Below, piece by piece: positions 1-7,402 of a DNA stretch of 8,945 nucleotides. Position 1 is the first letter of the stretch; each line of letters opens with the position of its first letter. The position numbers and the translations under genes are program-made. Under the pieces are notes generated by a model. That model did not search any database. It was given only the letters and a program-made list of their open reading frames with translations, and was not told where the DNA came from. The DNA comes from Aromatoleum sp. (GTDB lineage Bacteria; Pseudomonadota; Gammaproteobacteria; Burkholderiales; Casimicrobiaceae): contig JAAFGU010000087.1 of NCBI GenBank assembly GCA_010365205.1, positions 1 through 8,945 on the forward strand, read 5' to 3'.

Positions 1-458
1 GGCATGACCGGCGACCGCGGGGCCCTCGAAGCGGCCGGCCCGGCGCCGCGCATCATGCCGGCCTCGGGCACCATCACCGCCGCAGGAAAGCGTGCCGCAG
101 GCACCCTTTCGCCGAAAATCCGCGATTCGAGGCGGCCGAGCACCTGCGGCGACGGGTCGAGCTTCACCGATTCGTCGATGACGTACACGAGCTTCTGCCG
201 CCCGATGTCGATCTGATCGCGGTCGCGCAGGAAATGCTTGGCCACCGGATTGCCGTTGACCAGCGTGCCGTTGGTGCTGCCGCTGTCCTCGAGGAACGAA
301 TCGGCAAGAATCGTCACGACTGCCGCGTGCTCGCCGCTCACCGCAGGGTACGGCAGGCAGACGTCATTGTCGGCGCGACGGCCTATGGTGATCCGCTCGC
401 GGTCGAGCCGGATGTCCAGCGTCGTGCCGTCCGCAAGGAAAAGCACCAGCTTGCCCAT
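1..458 (-). CDS. FHA domain-containing protein (partial, C-terminus beyond left edge)
   Basis: The reading frame opens with ATG at 458-456 and stays open to the window edge, giving 152 visible residues. Residues 1 to about 95 form a forkhead-associated domain, a phosphothreonine-peptide-binding module. Visible signature residues are G26-R27 in the TIGRR segment, S41 and H44 in the SGEH segment, and the STNGTLVNG segment at 61-69; these are the known phosphate- and peptide-contacting positions of the family. After about residue 95 the chain becomes Pro/Ala/Arg-rich and looks like a linker, so another domain or tail may lie outside the window. It starts 13 nt after the stop of the PP2C phosphatase and is very likely co-transcribed with it. 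Its ribosome-binding site is weak (AGGT overlapping the upstream stop), which suggests translational coupling. It probably reads phosphothreonine marks that the neighbouring phosphatase removes; the partner is not known. Confidence 0.88.
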   Translation of the reverse strand, partial: MGKLVLFLADGTTLDIRLDRERITIGRRADNDVCLPYPAVSGEHAAVVTILADSFLEDSGSTNGTLVNGNPVAKHFLRDRDQIDIGRQKLVYVIDESVKLDPSPQVLGRLESRIFGERVPAARFPAAVMVPEAGMMRGAGPAASRAPRSPVM

Positions 459-471
459 GATAGCCCGGGAC

Positions 472-1305
472 CTAGTTCCCGCGCTTTTTCGCGAGCCAGC
501 GCTTCGCCCAGCCGGTCGTCGGCAGGAATTCCGGCGGGACGCGCACGAGAACGACCGAGACGTTGTCGCGGCCGCCGTTCTGGTTCGCGACGTCGATCAG
601 CTCGGCGGCCGCCAGCGCGAGATCCGTTCTGTTCTCGTCGACGATCGTGTGCACAACATCGGGCTCGACCATGTCAGTGAGTCCGTCGGAGCAGAGCAGG
701 TAGATGTCGTTCGCCTCGATTCGGTACTCGACGATGTCGGCCGGCACGATCGCCTCGATGCCCAGCGCCCGCGTGACGAGGTTCTTGTTCAGCGAGAACT
801 TGGCCTGTTCCGCCGTCAGCACACCGCTATCGATCTGTTCCTGCAGCAGCGAATGATCGTGCGTCAGCTGCTCGAGTTTCTCGCCGCGCATCCGGTAGCA
901 GCGCGAGTCGCCGATGTGGCCGATGCTGACCCGGTTGCCGCAGAACACCGCGGTGACGATCGTAGTGCCCATTCCGGCGCACTCGGGCCGCGATTGCGCG
1001 GCCTCGTAAATACTCTTGTTTGCGGCGCCGATCTGCTGCTGCAACAGCAGCGCCGCGTGGGTAAGGCCAGTTCCGACGTCGACCTTGGACAACTCGCGCG
1101 CGGACCGCAGTTCGGGCAGGAGACCATTGCTGATGACGTTGACCGCAATGCCGCTCGCAACCTCGCCGGCGTTGTAGCCGCCCATGCCGTCGGCGAGCAG
1201 CGCGAGGCCGGCCTCGGCATCGACGAAGACCGAGTCCTCGTTGTGCGAGCGCACCATCCCCGGATGCGAGAGGGTGGCACAGTCGAGCATGGCGCGTTCA
1301 GTCAT
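472..1305 (-). CDS. PP2C-family serine/threonine protein phosphatase (Stp/PrpC-like)
   Basis: From the ATG at 1305-1303 this is a 277-residue single-domain metal-dependent protein phosphatase that dephosphorylates phospho-Ser/Thr proteins in the cytoplasm. The motifs are in order: HNED at 21-24, DGMGG at 39-43, GMGTT at 111-115, GHIGDSR at 129-135, SDG at 206-208 and GGRDN at 244-248. All metal-binding aspartates expected for the family are present (D24, D39, D207, D247), so it should be active. No membrane segment is visible. The frame also contains an upstream GTG at 1350, but the extra 15 residues are Pro/Arg-rich and non-conserved and the GTG has no ribosome-binding site. The chosen ATG also lacks a strong one, so a start at 1290 remains possible. 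It lies directly upstream of the FHA gene, a common phosphosignalling pairing; no kinase is in the window. Single-domain PP2Cs paired with FHA proteins can belong to type VI secretion or to general Ser/Thr signalling, and nothing here decides between them. Confidence 0.9.
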   Translation of the reverse strand: MTERAMLDCATLSHPGMVRSHNEDSVFVDAEAGLALLADGMGGYNAGEVASGIAVNVISNGLLPELRSARELSKVDVGTGLTHAALLLQQQIGAANKSIYEAAQSRPECAGMGTTIVTAVFCGNRVSIGHIGDSRCYRMRGEKLEQLTHDHSLLQEQIDSGVLTAEQAKFSLNKNLVTRALGIEAIVPADIVEYRIEANDIYLLCSDGLTDMVEPDVVHTIVDENRTDLALAAAELIDVANQNGGRDNVSVVLVRVPPEFLPTTGWAKRWLAKKRGN

Positions 1306-1458
1306 CGATCGGGGTTTTGGCGACGCAGCCCGGCTGAGGGGCGGGTGCACGGGCCGGGGCAGGGGTAATTGACCCCGCCAGTGTAACGGGGCGTCGCGAT
1401 TGGCGCGAGCGCCGCGGGCGCTCGTTCGCTTGGCGCCGGCAGCCGGTCGCCGAGGCTG
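1306..1458. other. Intergenic gap between the TerC and PP2C genes
   Basis: The gap of 153 nt separates the stop of the TerC gene from the PP2C start, both on the minus strand. It contains one strong GC-rich hairpin next to the TerC stop (described separately) and a weaker inverted repeat, GGGGT at 1362-1366 with ACCCC at 1372-1376. I could not find a convincing sigma-70 promoter for the phosphatase; TACACT on the minus strand near 1380-1385 is a weak -10-like match without a good -35. Confidence 0.5.
1406..1424 (-). terminator. Possible terminator hairpin after the TerC gene
   Basis: CGAGCGCC at 1406-1413 pairs perfectly with GGCGCTCG at 1417-1424 around a 3-nt loop. It lies 35 nt past the TerC stop codon in the direction of transcription. 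It lacks the T-tract of a classical intrinsic terminator, so it may instead be an mRNA 3'-end stabiliser or a Rho-dependent pause site. Confidence 0.3.
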
Positions 1459-2145
1459 CTAGCGGGTTTTCGCATTCTTGTGGCGCTGCACAAGCCAGCG
1501 GCCGGCAGTGACGACAATCGCGACGCCGACGACCGGCGCCAGCCAATGCAGCTGCGGCACCGTCGCCTCGATCCACGGCTTGACCGATGCATCGTCGATG
1601 GCGATCTCCCCGGCGATGTAGCCCAAGAGGCCGCCGCCCGCGACGACGAGCCACGGGAACCGCTCGATCAGCTTCATGATCAACTGGCTGCCGACGACGA
1701 CGAGTGGAATGCTGACGACGAGACCGAAGACGAGCAGCGTCAGGTTGCCCTTGGCCGCACCGGCGACGCCGATCACGTTGTCGATCGACATCACCAGGTC
1801 GGCGACGATGATCGTCTTCACCGCGGAAATCAGCCGGTCGCTTGCGCGTACATCGGGGTCGCCGCCCTCGTCCTCGCCGATCAGGTTGACGCCGATCCAG
1901 ATCAGCAGCGCCGCGCCGACCAGCTGCAGGTAGGGCAGCTGCAGCAACCTAACGGCGAAAAACGTAAGAATGATGCGGAGCACGACCGCACCGATCACGC
2001 CCCAGAAAATGCCGACCCGGCGCTGCCGCTTGGGCAGGTTTCGGCAGGCCAGCGCAATCACCACCGCGTTGTCGCCGGACAAAAGGATGTTGACGAGGAT
2101 GATTTCAAGCCCCGCAAGCCAGAACTGCGGCGTCGTAAATTCCAC
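1459..2145 (-). CDS. TerC/YjbE-family integral membrane protein, probable manganese exporter
   Basis: A 228-residue, strongly hydrophobic protein with about seven predicted membrane segments. It has the two repeated acidic membrane motifs of the TerC superfamily: LSGDNAVV (D25, N26) and MSIDNVIG (D122, N123). Both lie inside hydrophobic helices and are the expected metal-transport residues. The family, including the Bacillus YceF/YkoY group, exports Mn2+ or helps metal loading of exported proteins, and members are often under manganese riboswitches; I see no such riboswitch here. The start is GTG at 2145-2143, chosen because AGGGGA (2156-2151) lies 5 nt upstream and the next residues match the usual N-terminus. 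A short charged segment (about 91-104, EDEGGDPD) separates the two repeat halves, and the tail is basic (RHKNAKTR). It follows sucD by 103 nt in the same direction, an order I recall from betaproteobacteria. The substrate is inferred from the family only. Confidence 0.9.
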   Translation of the reverse strand: MEFTTPQFWLAGLEIILVNILLSGDNAVVIALACRNLPKRQRRVGIFWGVIGAVVLRIILTFFAVRLLQLPYLQLVGAALLIWIGVNLIGEDEGGDPDVRASDRLISAVKTIIVADLVMSIDNVIGVAGAAKGNLTLLVFGLVVSIPLVVVGSQLIMKLIERFPWLVVAGGGLLGYIAGEIAIDDASVKPWIEATVPQLHWLAPVVGVAIVVTAGRWLVQRHKNAKTR

Positions 2146-2248
2146 CAGAATCCCCTTGTGCGCCGGCCGTGGACGGCCAGTCGCCGCGGCACGCCCGAAA
2201 ACGGACGGATCGGCATCGCGGCCGGTCCACCGCCCGGGCGCGACGCCC
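2146..2248. other. sucD-TerC gap with a short hairpin
   Basis: These 103 nt separate sucD from the TerC gene. Directly after the sucD stop is a small GC hairpin, GGGCG (2236-2240) with CGCCC (2244-2248) around CGA, overlapping the palindrome CGCCCGGGCG at 2231-2240. There is no T-tract. It could weaken read-through or protect the sucCD message. No promoter is recognisable. Confidence 0.35.
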
Positions 2249-3124
2249 CTACAGCACGGACTTGAGCAGCTTGCCCATCTCCGCCGGATTGCGGGTCACT
2301 TTGATGCCTGACGCTTCCATTACGGCGAGCTTCTCCTGCGCCGTGCCCTTGCCGCCGGAGATGACCGCGCCGGCGTGACCCATCCGCTTGCCCGGCGGCG
2401 CGGTCACGCCGGCGATGAAGCCGACCACCGGCTTCTTCATGTGCTCCTTCACCCAATATGCGGCGGTCTCTTCGTCGCCGCCGCCGATCTCGCCGATCAT
2501 CACGACCGCGTCCGTCTCCGGATCATCGTTGAAGAGCTTCAGCAGGTCGATGTGTTTCAAGCCATTCACCGGATCGCCGCCGATGCCGACCGCCGTCGAT
2601 TGGCCCAGGCCCAGCTCGGTGAGTTGCCCGACCGCTTCGTAGGTCAGGGTGCCCGAGCGCGAAATCACGCCGATGCGGCCCTTCTTGTGGATGTGCCCGG
2701 GCATGATGCCGATCTTGAGCTCGTCGGGGGTGATGACGCCGGGGCAGTTGGGCCCCAGCAGCAGCGTCTTCTTTCCCTGCATCCGATAGCGCGTCCGGAT
2801 CATGTCGCGCACCGGGATGCCCTCGGTGATGCAAACGACGAGATCGAGGCCTGCGTCGACGGCCTCGTCGATCGCCGCCGCCGCGAACGGGGGCGGCACG
2901 TAGATGACGCTGACGGTGGCGCCGGTCGCCTCCTTCGCCTGCTTGACCGTCGCGTAGATCGGGATCCCCTCGAAGTCCTCGCCGGCCTTCTTCGGGTTGA
3001 CGCCGGCGACATAGCAGTTCCTGCCGTTGGCGTAGTCACGGCACATCCGCGTGTGGAACTGGCCGGTCTTGCCGGTGATGCCCTGCGTCATGACCAGGGT
3101 GTTCCGGTTGATCAGGATCGACAT
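2249..3124 (-). CDS. sucD: Succinate--CoA ligase [ADP-forming] subunit alpha
   Basis: A complete 291-residue alpha subunit of succinyl-CoA synthetase. The enzyme converts succinyl-CoA, ADP and phosphate to succinate, CoA and ATP in the TCA cycle. Residues 1 to about 125 form the CoA-binding Rossmann domain with GITGKTGQFH near 16-25 and the GVNPKKAG segment at 41-48. The second half is the ligase domain with GPNCPG, SRSGTLTYE and the phosphohistidine segment GHAGAVISGG, where H250 corresponds to the E. coli active-site histidine. Length and motifs match the family without gaps. The ATG at 3124-3122 has a good ribosome-binding site (GAGGGA at 3136-3131, 6 nt spacing). It lies 37 nt behind sucC and must be co-expressed with it, because the enzyme is an alpha/beta complex. 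Confidence 0.98.
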   Translation of the reverse strand: MSILINRNTLVMTQGITGKTGQFHTRMCRDYANGRNCYVAGVNPKKAGEDFEGIPIYATVKQAKEATGATVSVIYVPPPFAAAAIDEAVDAGLDLVVCITEGIPVRDMIRTRYRMQGKKTLLLGPNCPGVITPDELKIGIMPGHIHKKGRIGVISRSGTLTYEAVGQLTELGLGQSTAVGIGGDPVNGLKHIDLLKLFNDDPETDAVVMIGEIGGGDEETAAYWVKEHMKKPVVGFIAGVTAPPGKRMGHAGAVISGGKGTAQEKLAVMEASGIKVTRNPAEMGKLLKSVL

Positions 3125-3161
3125 CGCGCTTCCCTCATCTCCATCATTTCCGTCCGCTTTG

Positions 3162-4324
<1,163 letters not shown>

Positions 4325-4328
<4 letters not shown>

Positions 4329-4909
4329 AGCGGCTCCTGCGTGGTGGGCTTTCGCGTGCGCATCGTGGCGCCGGCCCGATACCACTTGGGGTAATAGCGG
4401 CGGACGGTTTCCGACGTGTGCGCTAGCGCGTGGCAGCGGTCGAGCTGGAAGGGTTTCTCTTCGTGCGGCTCGATTTCCCGGCGCAGCCCGGCGAACGTCT
4501 GCAGCGCCGCGGTGGGCAGGAACGCGATGAGCTCGGTGATATGACTGCAGCCCAGAGTGCCGCCCATCAAGGCGTACAGCCGCTCGCGGAAGCTGTGCAT
4601 CAGGTTGGCGCCGACGAGCCTGCGATAGTCGGGCGCGACGTGCTCGCAGCCGTCGGGATACGGCACGCTCTCCGACACCGCCTCGATCGCGCGAATCACG
4701 TAGTCGCCGCCGATGGTGACGCGCACCCGCATGTCGTGAATCGGCTCGCCCGCCGGCCGTGTGCCCGAGAGCAGGACGTAATCCTGATCCTTGGTATCGA
4801 CCAGACGGGCGTCGATGTCCACCAGGCCGTCTTCGCGCTGCCAGCCTTCGTAGCTGATCCGACGCAGGTGCAGGCGGGTACGCGGGACTGAACTTTCCGG
4901 AAGCGGCAT
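4325..4909 (-). CDS. DUF2889 domain-containing protein
   Basis: A 194-residue soluble protein that I recognise as a DUF2889 member by the IHDMRVRVTI segment (57-66), GCSHITEL at 120-127 with LPTAALQTF following, and the C-terminal block PFQLDRCHALAHTSETVRRYYPKWY split across residues 153-177. No membrane segment or signal peptide is visible. Function is unknown for the family. The spaced His, Cys and Asp residues (H58, C120, H122, C159, H160, H164) could bind a metal, but that is inference. The ATG at 4909 has only a weak ribosome-binding site. It overlaps sucC by 4 nt and should be the first gene of the sucCD transcript, so its level is tied to succinyl-CoA synthetase. In many betaproteobacteria, as I recall, the same gene sits between recX and sucC; here a divergent glpK lies upstream instead. 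Confidence 0.85.
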
Positions 4910-4983
4910 CGGGGCCTGGGACGGGGCGACACTGAACGCGCATGACGGGCCGGCGGCGGAACCTGCGCGGCCGCCGGGCCGGA

Positions 4984-5006
4984 TGTAGCTACAGGATATG
5001 GCTACA
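4984..5006. promoter_or_regulatory. Operator-like palindrome plus tandem half-site
   Basis: TGTAGCTACA at 4984-4993 is a perfect 10-bp palindrome. Thirteen bp further, TATGGCTACA at 4997-5006 repeats it with 7 of 10 matches and an identical GCTACA half. The second copy overlaps the candidate plus-strand -10 element, and both lie just downstream of the predicted minus-strand start site. A dimeric repressor bound here could act on both divergent units. No regulator can be named. Confidence 0.35.
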
Positions 5007-5008
5007 AT
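4999..5008 (+). promoter_or_regulatory. Weak candidate sigma-70 -10 element for glpK
   Basis: TACAAT at 5003-5008 matches five of six positions of the -10 consensus and is preceded by TG at 4999-5000, one base further away than in an ideal extended -10. No good -35 is present at 16-18 bp spacing, so an activator or another promoter may be needed. Transcription from here would give glpK a leader of about 250 nt that includes the structured region. Confidence 0.3.
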
Positions 5009-5025
5009 AGATTGGCAAGTCGAGC

Positions 5026-5054
5026 ATTTTAAGCTGCCGGAGAGGGGGCCGCAA
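5026..5054 (-). promoter_or_regulatory. Candidate sigma-70 promoter for the DUF2889-sucCD operon
   Basis: On the minus strand TTGCGG (5054-5049) is followed after 17 bp by TAAAAT (5031-5026). The -10 matches five of six consensus positions; the -35 matches in its TTG. The expected start site is near 5019, giving a leader of about 110 nt before the DUF2889 ATG. It is the best-spaced promoter-like sequence in the divergent gap. Confidence 0.42.
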
Positions 5055-5090
5055 CCGACGCCCGCCGCGGCCGGTGCCGCCGGAGAGCCA

Positions 5091-5263
5091 AGTACCCCGA
5101 CCCACAGGTCTTGCTATGTTCGAATCGACCCGCATCACCGATCGCTTTGTCGCTCATCCTCGCCATAGCCCGAGCTATGGCTGCGGTTCGCCTCAGTCAA
5201 CTGAGGCGCTCGATGCGCGGAATCGATTCTCGGCATGTACGCAAACTCATGGGTCGGGGTACT
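5091..5263 (+). promoter_or_regulatory. Candidate structured 5' leader (nested stems) sequestering the glpK ribosome-binding site
   Basis: Outer stem: AGTACCCCGACCCA (5091-5104) pairs perfectly over 14 bp with 5250-5263. Middle stem: 5122-5136 pairs with 5212-5229 in three blocks, GAATCGA/TCGATTC, CC/GG and CGCATC/GATGCG, separated only by an AA bulge (5221-5222) and a C bulge (5218). Inside are two perfect tetraloop hairpins: GCCATAGC (5162-5169) with GCTATGGC (5174-5181), loop CCGA; and CGCCTCAG (5189-5196) with CTGAGGCG (5201-5208), loop TCAA. ACCG (5137-5140) can also pair with CGGT (5184-5187), making a three-way junction. The 3' outer arm contains GGGGT (5256-5260), the only Shine-Dalgarno-like sequence before the glpK ATG at 5269. 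It would therefore be masked when the stem forms. It matches no riboswitch class I know. The strand is inferred from the overlap with the glpK start; the fold is nearly symmetric on the other strand, and a small inverted-repeat element is an alternative. Confidence 0.5.
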
Positions 5264-5265
5264 AG
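5116..5265 (+). other. Possible 49-codon upstream reading frame in the glpK leader
   Basis: ATG at 5116-5118 has a reasonable Shine-Dalgarno (AGGT at 5106-5109, 6 nt spacing). The frame ends with TAG at 5263-5265, three nt before the glpK ATG. A ribosome on this frame would melt the outer stem and end beside the glpK start, which suits translational coupling. Against a selected peptide, only 29 of 49 codons end in G or C, far below the neighbouring genes, and the product has no recognisable domain. I regard it as either a regulatory leader frame or chance. Confidence 0.2.
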
Positions 5266-5268
5266 CCG

Positions 5269-6747
<1,479 letters not shown>

Positions 6748-6830
6748 AACGCTGGTGCTGCCGCCGAGCGCGCGGATCGCCAGCGACGCGGGGCCCGCCG
6801 CAGCAGACGCGGGCTATCCGTCGGCTGCGC

Positions 6831-6859
6831 TTGCGCTCGCCGGAAAAGGTGTATATGCT
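6831..6859 (+). promoter_or_regulatory. Candidate promoter of the marR-MFS unit
   Basis: TTGCGC at 6831-6836 is followed after 17 bp by TATGCT at 6854-6859 (four of six -10 positions), inside a locally AT-richer patch. The predicted start site falls near 6866, within the inverted repeat just downstream, so the leader would be very short and easily blocked by a repressor. Confidence 0.4.
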
Positions 6860-6864
6860 CGCAT

Positions 6865-6884
6865 TTAGGTGCAGGTGCACCGAA
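6865..6884 (+). promoter_or_regulatory. Probable MarR-type operator over the regulator's own RBS and start
   Basis: TTAGGTGCA (6865-6873) and TGCACCGAA (6876-6884) form an inverted repeat with 8 of 9 matching positions around a GG spacer; the core includes the perfect palindrome GGTGCACC at 6874-6881. Size and position are typical of MarR autorepressor operators. It covers the Shine-Dalgarno AGGTG (6873-6877) and ends on the A of the start codon, so occupancy would block transcription of both the regulator and the transporter behind it. Confidence 0.55.
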
Positions 6885-7381
6885 TGGATCGTTTCCACGT
6901 CACCATGCCTTCGCGCGCCGCTTCGCCTGCTGCTTCGCCGGGTGCTTCATCCCCCGCCTGCGCCTGCGGACGCCTGCGCCGCGCCACGCGTGCGCTGACG
7001 CAACTCTACGACGACGCGATCGCGCCGGCAGGGCTGCATCTGACGCAATTCTCGCTGCTGCGGACACTCGCCCTTCGCGGCCCGACGCGGATCACCGAAC
7101 TCGCCGCCGTCGCGCTGCTCGATCGCACCGCGCTGTCGCGCAACCTCGATCCGCTGGTCGCGCGCGGACTCGTTACCGTCGTCGCAGGCAAGGATGCTCG
7201 CACCCGCGAGGTCGCCCTCTCCCGCGCCGGCCATGCCGCGATCCGCGCCGCTCTCCCCCACTGGAAACGCGCGCAGGCCGAAGTCGTCCGGCGACTCGGC
7301 GCGCCCAAGCTCGACACACTGATCGCGCTGCTCGGCGAAATCGAATCCCTGCACCCCGGCGCTCCGGGGCGCGCCGCCTGA
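6884..7381 (+). CDS. MarR-family winged helix-turn-helix transcriptional regulator
   Basis: From the ATG at 6884 this is a 165-residue protein. That start has AGGTG 6 nt upstream; a GTG at 6869 has no better site, and an ATG at 6905 is possible but less well placed. Residues about 30-50 form the first dimerisation helix (LRRATRALTQLYDDAI), 52-98 the winged HTH with recognition helix around LDRTALSRNLDPLVARGL (79-96), 99-113 the beta wing ending in DARTREVALS, and the rest the C-terminal dimerisation helices. MarR proteins bind short palindromes as dimers and release on binding small phenolics, other ligands or on thiol oxidation. A Cys-x-Cys pair (C26, C28) sits just before helix 1 and could be redox-active, which is inference. 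It most likely represses itself and the MFS gene 21 nt downstream. The N-terminal 25 residues are Ser/Ala/Pro-rich and probably disordered. The inducer is unknown. Confidence 0.9.
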   Translation: MDRFHVTMPSRAASPAASPGASSPACACGRLRRATRALTQLYDDAIAPAGLHLTQFSLLRTLALRGPTRITELAAVALLDRTALSRNLDPLVARGLVTVVAGKDARTREVALSRAGHAAIRAALPHWKRAQAEVVRRLGAPKLDTLIALLGEIESLHPGAPGRAA

Positions 7382-7402
7382 CGCTTCCCACCGAGACTTG
7401 CA

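Larger units (their letters stand above)
4910..5268. other. 359-nt divergent intergenic region between the DUF2889 gene and glpK
   Basis: No convincing protein gene lies here. It contains candidate minus- and plus-strand promoters near 5000-5054, a palindromic operator-like site at 4984-4993, a 9-nt direct repeat (GCCGGAGAG at 5036-5044 and 5079-5087), and a large nested inverted-repeat structure at 5091-5263. By hand count 94 of 160 bases are G or C in 5101-5260, visibly lower than in the flanking genes. Confidence 0.7.

Noticed and set aside
238..1368. Plus-strand frame of 376 codons opposite the FHA and PP2C genes
   Set aside because: The minus-strand proteins carry complete family motifs; this frame has none.
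5036..5110. Glycine-riboswitch-like words (GGAGAG repeated, GCAACC)
   Set aside because: The conserved GCCGAAGG-type core and the CTCAGG partner strand of the glycine aptamer are missing; only short GC-rich words match.
5115..5130. tRNA or tmRNA T-arm (GTTCGAATC)
   Set aside because: The flanking five bases cannot form the T-stem, and no acceptor stem, D-arm or anticodon arm is nearby.
5091..5263. 6S RNA
   Set aside because: The length is similar, but there is no single long rod with a large central bubble; the interior is branched, with two tetraloop hairpins, and no promoter directly precedes the 5' arm.
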